DNA of 64,000 nt, from positions 1,488,001-1,552,000 of the forward strand of contig OY781097.1 in the NCBI GenBank assembly GCA_963676415.1, in the 5' to 3' direction. Origin of the DNA: G963662905 sp963676415 (GTDB lineage: Bacteria > Bacteroidota > Bacteroidia > Bacteroidales > WRLA01). Shown here in pieces: positions 35,590-45,492 of the stretch. The position numbers and the translations under genes were made by a program. The stretch's first letter is position 1, and every line of letters starts with the position of its first letter. The notes beneath the pieces were generated by a model, which had not been told where the DNA came from, searched no databases, and saw only the letters and a program-made list of their open reading frames with translations.

Positions 35590-38451
35590 CTAAATGCTTT
35601 TGCTCAGTGTGTCGATAAGAAGTTTAGCATCTACAGGTTTTGTAATATAGCCCGTGCATCCTGCTTCCATAGCTTTTTCACGATCTCCGGTCATTGCATA
35701 TGCAGTTTGGGCAATTACAGGAACCTCTTTATTAAACTGCCTGATTTGCCTTGTAGCTTCCAGTCCGTCGATTCCGCGCATTTTGATGTCCATCAAAATT
35801 ATATCCACATCTGTTCTGGTTTTCATGCATTCAACGGCTTGTTTTCCATCAGGTACATGGATAATTTCCTTGCTTTGGTTTTTTAATATTTCCCTTAAGT
35901 ACAATTCGGAAGTTTCTTCATCTTCGGCAATCAGGATAACGGCATCAATCAATTGTTTGTTTTTTTTGCTTTCGGGCTTGTGCAAAACATTAATGATGGG
36001 CGTTGATTCCTCTAGCTTCTGATCAGGGATTTCAAGATAAAAGCAGGAACCTGATCCCAGAGTAGATTCTGCCCACAGCTTTCCGCCCAGTATTTCACTG
36101 TATGCTTTGGATATCGAAAGTCCTAAACCGGCACCTTCCAAAGCATGGGTGTCATCAATATCAGCCTGTATAAAGCGTTCAAAAACAGCTTCTATACGGT
36201 CGTCAGGAATTCCGATTCCGGTATCTTTAATGGTACATTTGAGTTTGCTTTCACTGCGCTCGCAATGAAACTCAACCCTGCCTTTTTGGGTATATTTTAA
36301 GGCATTTTTCAAAAGGTTGGTCAAAATGGCCAGTAATTTTTCTTTATCAGTTGTAAAATTCTGATTATCAAAAGTAAACCCCTTAAAGTTTGGAATAAAT
36401 TCCAGACCTTTTTGTTTCATGCCCGGTTTGAAAAAGGAATAAATAAAATTTAAGTCTTCGAGAAGGTTGATAGCCGCAAAAACAGGTTCTACCTGTCCGG
36501 CTTCAATTTTTGAAATATCCACCAGGTCATTGATGATGCCCATAAGGCGTTCACCGCTTTTGTTGATGATGGAAATATATTGATTGCGTTCTTCTTCCTT
36601 GGTATCCGGATCGCTCAACAATTGCGAAAAGCCGAGTATCCCATTCATCGGAGTGCGTATTTCATGGCTCATATTGGCAAGGAATGCCGTTTTTAAACGA
36701 TCTGATTCCTCCGCTTTCTTTTTGGCTTTTTCGAGCTCAACACGGCTTTGCCTCCGCTCAATAAACCCTCCGATATTATACGCCAGAATTTCCAGAATTT
36801 CCAAATCCCGTTCCGAAAAAGCATTTTTATCTTGATAATCCTGTACAGCCAGAACCCCGATAACTTCCTTGCTTAAAGTATTGTACAAAGGTGCACCGAG
36901 CCAAACAGGGCTTGGACTACCAATTAATTTTATTTCTTCAGTTTCGGAGAGGAGTTTCTCTGTATCTTCAGTAATCAGTTGGCCTTTTCCCGTTCTGCGC
37001 ACATAATCAGTCAGGCTCCCTTTCAGGCTTTCTGCTTTATCCGATTCGTAAGTTTCTGTTTCGTCAATAAAATATGGAAATGTGTATTTGTCTGTATCTT
37101 TTTGATATAGAGCTATATAAAAGTTTTTGGTATTGATGATTTTTAAAATTTCCTGATGTATTTTCTGCAGAAAGCCCCTTAAGGTTAAATCTGCCTCTGA
37201 AATTTTTGAAATCTGATAGAGTGTATTTTGGATTTGCTGCGATTTTTTCCAATCAGTTATATCCAGAAAATTAACAACCACTTTTTCAATTTCATTTTCT
37301 TCATTGAAAATCGGGGATGCGTTTACAATGGCCCATGAAATTTGATTGGAACGATCAAACTGAATCCCTAAATAAAAATTGGTCACCGGTTTTTTGGTTT
37401 TCAGGGCTTTCATCACCGGATATTCTTCGATAGGTATTGCTTCATAGTTATCATTAATGAGCTTCCAGCTGAATTCATCAGGGGACCTGTCTTTTATATC
37501 GTCCATACTGATTTTAAGCATCCTGCTGGCTTCAGGATTACAGAAAACCGCTTTTCCTGTTGGGTCGTGGATTACAATGCCGGTCAAAAGATCCTGAATA
37601 GTTGAACGATATTTATATTCACTTTCCCGAATGAGTTGTTCCTGTTCTTTTTGCTGACTAATATCATCAGAACTAACCAATATCCCAATAATTTTCCCGC
37701 TTTTGTCATGCACACTATTAAAAACGGTATGCAGCCAAAAAACCTGTTTACCAAAATTTACCTTATCAACATAAGTATTGTCTGTTGCACCATTTTCAAC
37801 TTTTCGGATGCGTTCAAAAAAGCGGATTGCATATTCTTTTGGGAAAATATCCATGACATTTTTACCAATGATATGTTCCGGCTTTGCATTAAAAATGGAT
37901 GCTGCTTTTGCGTTATACGATATGATGGTGCCATCGGTTTGATAATACCCAATCCCTATTCCGGTCGATTGAAAAAGAAGCTCATATTTGTTTTCACTTG
38001 TGATCAGTTTATCCTCTGTTCGATCTACTTTTTGTTGGAGTTCCTGATTGTATTCCCGAAGCCGGTCTTCAGCTTCTTTGATACGAAGCATAACTTTAAT
38101 TTGTGTGGTAATTTCAACCGGGTCGATGGGTTTGCTTAAGAAGGCATCTGCACCCAATTCAAGTGCCCTGACTTTATTGCGCATATCCGTTTTGATGGCG
38201 GTGACCATTAATATGGGAATATGGCTGGTGCGTTCGTCGGTTTTTAAGTGCGTACATGTTTCAAACCCGTCCATGCCCGGCATAATGATATCCAGTAAAA
38301 TAAGATCGGGTTGAAATTCCCGTGCTTTCGAAATTCCTTCGGGACCGTTTTCGGCAAATACCACAGAAATATCTTTAAACTGAAGCTTTATAACCGCTTT
38401 CATGCTCACCAGGTTGTCCTTCTGATCGTCGATTACCAGTATTGCTTTCAT
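35590..38451 (-). CDS. Hybrid histidine kinase: REC-PAS-PAS-GAF-HisKA-HATPase-REC
   Basis: 953 residues, cytosolic. REC1 (1-120; LVIDDQKDN, LILLDIIMPGMDG), coiled segment, two PAS domains (about 150-270 and 275-400), GAF (about 405-560), HisKA with NMSHEIRTPMNG (His near 597), HATPase (about 690-805; DTGIGIPDD, GAGLGLSISKA), REC2 (about 826-953; ILIAEDEET, ILMDIKMRGIDG, TKPVDAK). Last gene of a cheR-kinase-kinase operon with 15-bp gaps. The N-terminal REC may take phosphate from the upstream kinase (inference). Confidence 0.92.
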   Translation of the reverse strand: MKAILVIDDQKDNLVSMKAVIKLQFKDISVVFAENGPEGISKAREFQPDLILLDIIMPGMDGFETCTHLKTDERTSHIPILMVTAIKTDMRNKVRALELGADAFLSKPIDPVEITTQIKVMLRIKEAEDRLREYNQELQQKVDRTEDKLITSENKYELLFQSTGIGIGYYQTDGTIISYNAKAASIFNAKPEHIIGKNVMDIFPKEYAIRFFERIRKVENGATDNTYVDKVNFGKQVFWLHTVFNSVHDKSGKIIGILVSSDDISQQKEQEQLIRESEYKYRSTIQDLLTGIVIHDPTGKAVFCNPEASRMLKISMDDIKDRSPDEFSWKLINDNYEAIPIEEYPVMKALKTKKPVTNFYLGIQFDRSNQISWAIVNASPIFNEENEIEKVVVNFLDITDWKKSQQIQNTLYQISKISEADLTLRGFLQKIHQEILKIINTKNFYIALYQKDTDKYTFPYFIDETETYESDKAESLKGSLTDYVRRTGKGQLITEDTEKLLSETEEIKLIGSPSPVWLGAPLYNTLSKEVIGVLAVQDYQDKNAFSERDLEILEILAYNIGGFIERRQSRVELEKAKKKAEESDRLKTAFLANMSHEIRTPMNGILGFSQLLSDPDTKEEERNQYISIINKSGERLMGIINDLVDISKIEAGQVEPVFAAINLLEDLNFIYSFFKPGMKQKGLEFIPNFKGFTFDNQNFTTDKEKLLAILTNLLKNALKYTQKGRVEFHCERSESKLKCTIKDTGIGIPDDRIEAVFERFIQADIDDTHALEGAGLGLSISKAYSEILGGKLWAESTLGSGSCFYLEIPDQKLEESTPIINVLHKPESKKNKQLIDAVILIAEDEETSELYLREILKNQSKEIIHVPDGKQAVECMKTRTDVDIILMDIKMRGIDGLEATRQIRQFNKEVPVIAQTAYAMTGDREKAMEAGCTGYITKPVDAKLLIDTLSKSI

Positions 38452-38466
38452 ACTACTCGGTTTTGC

Positions 38467-41400
38467 TTAATGCTCTAAAATTTTTTTAACTTTTTCTTTG
38501 AGGAAAACCGGATCAATGGGCTTTGAAATATACTCATCGCAACCAGCCTCAATAAAACGTTCCCGGTTCCCTTTCATAGCCTGCGCTGTTACAGCAAAAA
38601 CCGGAGTACTTTGGTTTTCTTCCTTCAGCACCGACAGCGTTTCCAGGCCGTCCATTCCGGGCAATGCCATATCCAGCAGTATTAAATCGGGTTTATGAAG
38701 CCGGGCTTTTTCAATACCACACTCTCCGTCTTCGGCACCGATCAGTTTGTACTCTTTTCCTAAAATTGCCTTAATGGTAACCAAATTGTCCGGATTATCT
38801 TCTATAACAAGAATTTGTTTCAGCCCTTCTTGATGCTTTTTTGGCGTTTCAGGAAGTTCTTTCTTTTGGATCATTTTTTCCTTACGAACTGATTTTGGAA
38901 TGCTGCCCAGCATCAGCTGTATTTTAAAGAGGAGCTCATCCACATTTACATCGCCTTTTTGCACCAGCTGTTGCACATTATTGCTGCTGAGCTGATCCAG
39001 TTCTGCTTGGCTTAAGTCTTTGGCCGTGAGTATCAATACGGGAATTTCCCTGGTTTCAGAGCTGCTGCGCATTTGATTGAGCACTTCAAATCCGTCCACT
39101 TCCGGCATCATTAAATCCAGGATAATTCCGGCTGGTCGTATATGCTCCATATAATCCAGCGCTTCACGTCCGTTCTGACATACATCAACCCGGTATCCTT
39201 CTTTTTCAAGAATATACTTGATTTGAACCACAGCGTCTGGATTATCCTCCACTACCAAAAGCTGAGTGTTTTCCGATTTTTGATTTGGTCCTCTTTCGAA
39301 AGGTTGATTTTCGATCTGCTTCAAAAGCCGTCTGATTTCTTCAAAAGCCTTCTCCGGCTCAAGCTGGCTTTTGGTAATTACCGTTGTGGCCTGCAGTTGG
39401 AGCTTTTTGCTTTCAGCGGCAGTCAGGTCCTTTGCTGTTGCAATAATAACAGGCATGTCGTGCGTTTCCGGATTGCTTCGGATTTGATCCAGAACTTTAA
39501 AACCATCGGTTCCCGGCATTATCAAATCCAGGATAATCAGATCGGGTTTGTTTTCCTTAAGAAAGCTCAGGCATTCATCGCCACCTTTTGCCAGAGTGCA
39601 TTTAAAGTCTTCCTTTAATAGCATATCCTGCATCATTTTTAACTCGATGGGATTATCATCAACGAGCATGATCTTCCGGGCTTTTTGATGAAGGTTCCGG
39701 ATTTCTTTGATCAGGGATTCTTTTTGAACCGGTTTATTGATGTAACCTACAGCGCCCAGAGCCAGGCCCGTATTGCGATCTCTGGACACAGAAATAATAA
39801 GTACCGGAATATTTTGTGTGGCTTTATGCGCTTTAAGGTGCTGCAAGACTTCCCATCCATCCATGTCAGGCATTATAATGTCGAGGGTAATTGCCAGTAA
39901 ATCATTGCTTTTTGCCAACGCCAATGCTTCTTTGCCTGTATGTGCCGTAATTACCTCATAGCCAATTTCTTTCAGGTCGCTGGCAATATTATAAGCGATA
40001 TCGGTGTCATCATCAACGACCAGTATTTTATTGCTCAGGCTGGAGATTTCTTCGATGGTATTCTTGAGATATACTTTTCCGGATGTTTCTGAATTATATT
40101 GAAATGGTATTGTAATTGTGAATACAGAACCCAGTCCCTCGGTACTTTTTACCTCAATAGAACCTTTCAGTATTTTGATCAGTTTGCTGGCAATGGCAAG
40201 GCCCAGGCCGGTGCCTTCGTAATGCCTTGAAGAGGTTCCATCTGCCTGCCTGAATTCGTCGAAAATATAAGGCAGTTTTTCCTCACTGATTCCTATTCCG
40301 CTATCAATTACTTCGATGCAAAGCTGATTGTTTTTTTCAAATGCTTTAATTTCGACATAACCTTCATCGGTAAATTTAATGGCGTTTCCAACAATATTCA
40401 GGATCACCTGATGCAAACGGGATTCGTCGGACTGGATTTGACCCAGGTTTTTATCAAGTTTTAAACGCAGGGCAATTCCTTTTTCGTCGGCCAGAGATTG
40501 CATACTGTCCGTGATGTTTTGAAGCATGGCTTTGAGGTGGAAAAAGCGGGCATCTATTTCCATTTTTCCGGATTCAATTTTCGAAAGGTCGAGTATGCTG
40601 TTGATAAGTTCCAGCAAATGTTTACCATTGCGTTCGATGATCCTGAGGTAATTGTTTTCTTCATCATCAACTTTAGTACCGATTTGCATGATGAGCACGC
40701 GCGACAAGGCAAGAATGGAATTGAGCGGAGTGCGCAGTTCATGGCTCATATTGGACAGGAACTCGCTTTTAAGCTGATTGGCCTGTTCCACTTCTTTGCG
40801 CTGCTGTTCCAGTTCAATATTTTGCTCCTGCAGTTCGTCAGAAGTTTTGATCAGCTCACTGGCCTGACTTTCCAGTTCAGCCGATTTTTCCTGTAAGTCG
40901 TTGGATTGCTTTTTGAGCTGTTCATTGGTTTCGGCCAGGCTTTGGGCAAGTTTTTGGGTTTCCTCTCCGGCAATCAGGTTGGCATAGGAAGTGTTGATTG
41001 CAGGCCATGCCAGTTTAAGGGCTTCGATAAACTCTTTCTTGAAAGTGCCGGTACATAAGAGCGAAATAAATGCCTTTGCTTCGTAATTGACCAAAACCGG
41101 AATCGTGATCATTTCGCGTGCCTTGATGGTTCCGCCGGTTGTTTTGTAAGTGTAAACAGTATCATCAGGAATATTTTTCAGGTGATAAATGGATTTTTCC
41201 TGAAGCGTTCTGTCAAATTCACCACCCGGGTTTTTTGTGTTGAATGTGGGCGCTTTTTTGTGCTGTATCCCGATGCTTGTTAGCAAAACAAACTGGCTTT
41301 TTTCGGGGTTTTGCCTGTAAAAAGTTGCCATTACTGCCTCGCTCATGGAGGTCAGTTTTTTTAATAATTCCTGCGCGAAATCCAGGGTATTTCTTTTACC

Positions 41401-42567
41401 AATCATCAGTTCTGTGATTGTTGAAGTCATTTGCTGAACCTCCAACCGCGATTCGGTAAGGTCTGCCATTCTGTTGAATTCATCCGCAAGGTTATCCAGT
41501 TCATCACCGGTATTGCGAAGTTTGTTCCTAACGGAGTAGTCCCCTTTTCCGAAACGTCGGGCAACTGCATCAATTTCCAGTATAGGTGCCGCAATTTTTT
41601 GGCTCATCCGGAAAATGATTACCAAAATTACGGAAATTGAAATGAGGAAAATTATTATATAATTCCACAGCATTTGCACTAGAGGGGCATTCAGTTCGCT
41701 CAAATCCTGTTTGCATACAAAACCCCATCCTGTTTTATCGATGTAGGTAAAAGCAGCCAGTATTGGTTCGTTTCTGTAGTCGGTTGTTTCTACAATGCCT
41801 GTTTCGCCCTGCGCAGCCCTTACGGCGGGTTGGGCAGAAATTTTTAATTTCAGTGGTGCGTTTTCATACCAGCGCAGTTCATTTAGTGCTATTACGTCCT
41901 CGTTTACGATGAGGGTTTCACCGGTATTTCCCAAACCAATACGATCGAGCAGTAAGGCATATAGTGTGTTTTTCAAATTTATTTCGGCACATATTATTCC
42001 AATCAAATGTTTTTCGGGATGCTTGATGCAGAAAACGGGCATGGCCCAGGTCATCGTATAATTTTGTAATTCACGGGAATAATAGATATTTGAGATATAT
42101 AAATCCCTGTTTTCTACTATACTTTCAAAATATGCAGTGTTTTTTCGGTTTTCCCCTTCCATTTCATGATCCGTCGAAACAAGAATGTCGCCACTGTGCG
42201 GATCAATTAAATATAAGTCGTAATAAGCCGGATATTCTTTCAGGTAGCGCGAAAGTATTTTATTGCTTTCAGCCAAAAACTTTTGCTTTTTTTTCGGATT
42301 GCTTGATTTTTCATAAAGATATTCAAGATTTGTGAGTTCATCGTCGTTTGAAATTACCCGTAAATTTGCTTCACGTTCATCCAGCCATACATTAAGTTGT
42401 TGCACTTTCAGGTTTCTGATGGCCGTAAGTTTATCAAAGGTGGTTTCTTCAATAATTTTTGCCTGGCGTAAATAGGTGGTTATCAATACGAACAACAATG
42501 GAATCAGGGTCAGGATCAAAAACCATAAAGTCAGTCTTCTGCGTATGCTGGTGTTTTTCTTTGCCAT
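38467..42567 (-). CDS. Membrane hybrid histidine kinase with Cache, HAMP and four REC domains
   Basis: 1366 residues. TM1 (about 13-32), periplasmic double-Cache-like sensor (about 35-295; YYDLYLIDPHSGDILVSTDHE), TM2 (about 297-317), HAMP (about 318-370), GAF-like (about 390-520), long coiled coil, HisKA with NMSHELRTPLNS (His near 609), HATPase (about 720-830; DSGIGISEE, GTGLGLAIASKL), then four receivers starting near 846, 966, 1104 and 1251. Their Asp motifs are TLDIIMPDMDG, ILDLIMPGTDG, ILDLMMPEVDG and LLDMALPGMDG. All four keep the acceptor Asp, so all may be phosphorylated. It lies between cheR and the second hybrid kinase. Confidence 0.93.
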   Translation of the reverse strand: MAKKNTSIRRRLTLWFLILTLIPLLFVLITTYLRQAKIIEETTFDKLTAIRNLKVQQLNVWLDEREANLRVISNDDELTNLEYLYEKSSNPKKKQKFLAESNKILSRYLKEYPAYYDLYLIDPHSGDILVSTDHEMEGENRKNTAYFESIVENRDLYISNIYYSRELQNYTMTWAMPVFCIKHPEKHLIGIICAEINLKNTLYALLLDRIGLGNTGETLIVNEDVIALNELRWYENAPLKLKISAQPAVRAAQGETGIVETTDYRNEPILAAFTYIDKTGWGFVCKQDLSELNAPLVQMLWNYIIIFLISISVILVIIFRMSQKIAAPILEIDAVARRFGKGDYSVRNKLRNTGDELDNLADEFNRMADLTESRLEVQQMTSTITELMIGKRNTLDFAQELLKKLTSMSEAVMATFYRQNPEKSQFVLLTSIGIQHKKAPTFNTKNPGGEFDRTLQEKSIYHLKNIPDDTVYTYKTTGGTIKAREMITIPVLVNYEAKAFISLLCTGTFKKEFIEALKLAWPAINTSYANLIAGEETQKLAQSLAETNEQLKKQSNDLQEKSAELESQASELIKTSDELQEQNIELEQQRKEVEQANQLKSEFLSNMSHELRTPLNSILALSRVLIMQIGTKVDDEENNYLRIIERNGKHLLELINSILDLSKIESGKMEIDARFFHLKAMLQNITDSMQSLADEKGIALRLKLDKNLGQIQSDESRLHQVILNIVGNAIKFTDEGYVEIKAFEKNNQLCIEVIDSGIGISEEKLPYIFDEFRQADGTSSRHYEGTGLGLAIASKLIKILKGSIEVKSTEGLGSVFTITIPFQYNSETSGKVYLKNTIEEISSLSNKILVVDDDTDIAYNIASDLKEIGYEVITAHTGKEALALAKSNDLLAITLDIIMPDMDGWEVLQHLKAHKATQNIPVLIISVSRDRNTGLALGAVGYINKPVQKESLIKEIRNLHQKARKIMLVDDNPIELKMMQDMLLKEDFKCTLAKGGDECLSFLKENKPDLIILDLIMPGTDGFKVLDQIRSNPETHDMPVIIATAKDLTAAESKKLQLQATTVITKSQLEPEKAFEEIRRLLKQIENQPFERGPNQKSENTQLLVVEDNPDAVVQIKYILEKEGYRVDVCQNGREALDYMEHIRPAGIILDLMMPEVDGFEVLNQMRSSSETREIPVLILTAKDLSQAELDQLSSNNVQQLVQKGDVNVDELLFKIQLMLGSIPKSVRKEKMIQKKELPETPKKHQEGLKQILVIEDNPDNLVTIKAILGKEYKLIGAEDGECGIEKARLHKPDLILLDMALPGMDGLETLSVLKEENQSTPVFAVTAQAMKGNRERFIEAGCDEYISKPIDPVFLKEKVKKILEH

Positions 42568-42582
42568 TTTTTGTTTTATTGC

Positions 42583-43413
42583 TTATGTTTTTTTATAGAT
42601 TTTGCACATCTGATTCATCCTTAGTAGTTTACCGCTCAGGGACGATGCCGGTGTTTCTGATTCTCCCAGCATCAGGTATCCCGATTTATGCAAAGATTTA
42701 ATTAGCTTTAATTGGATTGTTTCCTGATTTCCAAGTGAAAAATAAATAAGCACATTCCTGCATAATACCAGGTCAAATCCGCCGAAAATACTGTCGCGGG
42801 GCACAGAACTGGCCGAGTCCATCAGGTTGTAATGCGAATATTTTATCATTGATGCAATTTCCGGAATGACTCTGTAATTCCCTCCATCTTTCAGAAAGTA
42901 TTTTTTGGTAAAGCCTAGAGGTACATTATGAAGCTGTGATTCTGAGTATGAACCCTTTTCGGCATAAAGCAAAGACTTTTTATCAATGTCCGTAGCAAAA
43001 ATCCGGACTTCGGGGCAGTTTGTTTCATTTGCGATAAGCTCCTTGAATAATATTGCCACAGAAACGGCTTCTTCGCCACTGGCGCATGCCGCCGACCAAA
43101 TGCGCATGTATGGATCACCTGATTTTATCTTTAGGCGGATTATGTCCGGGATGATATAGTTTTTCAGAACGGCAAAAGAGAGGTCATCACGGAAAAAGTA
43201 ACTGAAATTTATTGTAAATGAATGAATTAAACCTTCCAGTTGCTCTTCATCGCTCTCCATAAGCTTTGTAAACTCTTTGATAGATTTTATTCCGGATAGG
43301 GATAAATGCTGCTGAATACGTTTTTCTATTAAACCGGGATGGTAGGCACTGAAATCAATGCCTCTTTTTTTGAAGAGAAATTGCATCAACACATCTATTT
43401 CGCTACTACTCAT
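42583..43413 (-). CDS. cheR: CheR-type methyltransferase
   Basis: 276 residues. N-terminal CheR helical domain (about 1-70; LFKKRGIDFSAYHPGLIEKR) and C-terminal SAM-binding domain: IWSAACASGEEAVSVAI (motif I near 105), FATDIDKKSLLYAEKG (acidic motif), FDLVLCRNVLIYF and LMLGESETP. CheR methylates Glu on chemoreceptors. No MCP or CheB is near; it heads an operon with two hybrid kinases, as in several Bacteroidota loci where the target is unclear. Confidence 0.9.
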   Translation of the reverse strand: MSSSEIDVLMQFLFKKRGIDFSAYHPGLIEKRIQQHLSLSGIKSIKEFTKLMESDEEQLEGLIHSFTINFSYFFRDDLSFAVLKNYIIPDIIRLKIKSGDPYMRIWSAACASGEEAVSVAILFKELIANETNCPEVRIFATDIDKKSLLYAEKGSYSESQLHNVPLGFTKKYFLKDGGNYRVIPEIASMIKYSHYNLMDSASSVPRDSIFGGFDLVLCRNVLIYFSLGNQETIQLKLIKSLHKSGYLMLGESETPASSLSGKLLRMNQMCKIYKKT

Positions 43414-43590
43414 TTGATGATGAATGTATTAAGTTTTGCTTTGCCTGTGGTTTCCCGGTGTGACCCATGTATGGATATTACACACCAACCAAATATACAA
43501 ATTATTTATGAATCAGGTAGTTGAAAAATTATGCGATGGTCAATACAGGAAAAGATGTTTTAGCTTTTTGGAATAACAAAGGTTTTAGGT

Positions 43591-43890
43591 CTAATCAAAA
43601 TTTTGTTCCAGCAAGGAAACCAGCTGTGGGGCCTGCATCACGCCCGATTGCCTGAATTTTACTTCTCCCTTTTTAAAAACCATGAGCGTAGGAATCCCCT
43701 GAATCTGATATTTCTGGGCAATTGTAGGGTTTTTATCAACATCAATTTTCAGGATGCGGGCTTTGCCTTTTACTTTTGCGGCAACCTCCTTTAAAATAGG
43801 GGCCTGCATTTTGCAAGGGCCGCACCATTCTGCCGAAAAATCAACCAAAACAGGCTGATCTCCATTGATGATTGTGCCGAATTTTTCCAT
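43591..43890 (-). CDS. trxA: Thioredoxin
   Basis: About 99 residues from MEKFGTII. Active site AEWCGPCKMQAP with the redox pair, FSAEW before it, the cis-Pro loop QGIPTLMVFKKGE and a normal C-terminal helix. General cytosolic disulphide reductase. An in-frame Met at 43995 would add 35 residues unlike any thioredoxin N-terminus. It stands alone, divergent from the DUF5714 gene. Confidence 0.9.
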   Translation of the reverse strand: MEKFGTIINGDQPVLVDFSAEWCGPCKMQAPILKEVAAKVKGKARILKIDVDKNPTIAQKYQIQGIPTLMVFKKGEVKFRQSGVMQAPQLVSLLEQNFD

Positions 43891-44028
43891 TTTATCATTT
43901 TTTTGTTCCGTATTGGAAACAAGATCACGGCAAACTTGTTCAATTAGTTGAGCTGCCAGTCTTAATGATTTACGAGCTAAGCTTTTTATGGGCATAAATT
44001 TAATAATTTAGCCAGCATATAATTTATT

Positions 44029-44757
44029 ATGAAGGATTTCAAACAAGGATGCGTTTTTTGCGGACATGAGCTGGAGTATTTTCCAACACCCATTGAACTG
44101 GAATGCGCGGTCTGTCACAAAATTTCTTATGCTTTGGTACACTGCCCCGAAGGTCATTTTATTTGCGACGATTGCCATGCAAAGGGCGGTGTAGATTTTA
44201 TCGAAGCATTTTGCTCAAATAGCTTGTCTGAAAACCCTATTGAGCTTGCCGAGCAAATTATGCACAACCACGGTATTAAAATGCATGGCCCGGAACATCA
44301 TTTTATCGTTCCTGCGGTTTTGCTGACAGCCTATTTTAATCAAAAAGGGGAACGTCAAAAAAAAATACAGGCTTTAAAAGAAGCGCGGCGCCGTGCATCC
44401 TTTGTGCCCGGAGGTTTTTGTGGGTCGCATGGAAGCTGTGGGGCGGGCATTGGCAGTGGTATTTTCCTGAGCATTCTCACCAAAGCGTCACCATTATCCG
44501 TAAATGAGTGGAAACTTTCCAATATGCTTACTTCAAAATGTTTGTCGGAGATTGCCGATAACGGTGGCCCAAGATGTTGCAAGCGCGACACATTTATCGC
44601 CCTGAAAAACAGCATCGCTTTTATTGCAGAACATCTGGATATCCATTTGCAAAAAAAAGAAAGAATAAGATGTGGGTTTCATCAATATAATCGACAATGC
44701 CTCGATAAAGCATGTCTCTTTTTTCCGCAAGATGATAAAACACCCGTTTTGGTATGA
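44029..44757 (+). CDS. DUF5714 domain protein
   Basis: 242 residues, soluble. An N-terminal zinc-ribbon-like Cys set (CVFCGHELEYF ... LECAVCHK ... HFICDDCHAKGG), a central GGFCGSHGSCGAGIGSGIF motif and a Cys-rich end (RCCKRDTF, IRCGFHQYNRQC), which I recognise as the DUF5714 pattern. Several Cys may bind metal or an Fe-S cluster. Function unknown; homologues often sit by methyltransferase or radical-SAM genes, but not here. The next gene starts at ATG 44754, overlapping the stop (ATGA). Confidence 0.72.
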   Translation: MKDFKQGCVFCGHELEYFPTPIELECAVCHKISYALVHCPEGHFICDDCHAKGGVDFIEAFCSNSLSENPIELAEQIMHNHGIKMHGPEHHFIVPAVLLTAYFNQKGERQKKIQALKEARRRASFVPGGFCGSHGSCGAGIGSGIFLSILTKASPLSVNEWKLSNMLTSKCLSEIADNGGPRCCKRDTFIALKNSIAFIAEHLDIHLQKKERIRCGFHQYNRQCLDKACLFFPQDDKTPVLV

Positions 44758-45386
44758 GAATCAAATTGATATTTCTGTTGCTCCTTTTGGCAATAAACGG
44801 TTTTGCCCAGCTTAATGAGCCGGCCTTTTTTGTTTTTCTGAATTCCAATCAGGATTAAGAAAAGCTGTCCGATGAAAAAGTGCAGGAACTTCAGGCTGAG
44901 CACCTTGCTAATATTGAGCACCTCTATTCCATTGAAAAGCTTACGGCTGCCGGTCCTTTTGAAGGTGGTGGTGGCATTTTTGTGCTGCGCGCACCCGATT
45001 TGGATTCGGCACAGAATATCCTGAGTACCGATCCTGCCGTAAAAGCCCAACGTTTTAAGCTTGAGATTTATCCGATGAAGTTCATCGCCGGGAAAAACGG
45101 CCCGCCGGATTCAGTATATGAAATGAAAACCTATGATTTTGTGCGGCGGCAACCCAAAAATCCGGAGATAATGAAATCCTTCAATAAGATGCTGCTTAAA
45201 GAAGAGCATCATCATGATAAATTGCTGCTGGCATTCAGCATGCCGCCAAACAATGAATATGTGCTGATCATGCCGGATACCAACCTCCAAAACAGCCTGC
45301 GCATTTTGAAGAATTATCCCGATTCTGAATGGGAAAAGGAAATAAAAAAGCTATGGATTGCTGATGGCACTTTTTGTAAAGAGTAG
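44754..45386 (+). pseudogene. Secreted YCII-like protein interrupted by an in-frame TAA
   Basis: ATG 44754 overlaps the DUF5714 stop. It encodes a signal peptide (MRIKLIFLLLLLAINGFAQ), then EPAFFVFLNSNQD, then TAA at 44856-44858, after which the same frame continues EKLSDEK...ELQAEHLANIEHL and IFVLRAPDLDSAQNILSTDP, a YCII-related domain. The expected residue at the stop is Lys or Arg (AAA to TAA is one change). An internal start at 44880 would give 168 residues without a signal peptide. Otherwise the gene looks intact, so nonsense mutation or an assembly error are equally possible. Function of the family is poorly known. Confidence 0.65.
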
Positions 45387-45492
45387 GTTCGTGGATAATC
45401 ATCTGCCAGCGATTGATGATTTCATACCGAAGGTAATTCATCAGGCCAATAGATATTTTGTATCTTAGTGCTTTATCATAAAAGGGCTGCTT

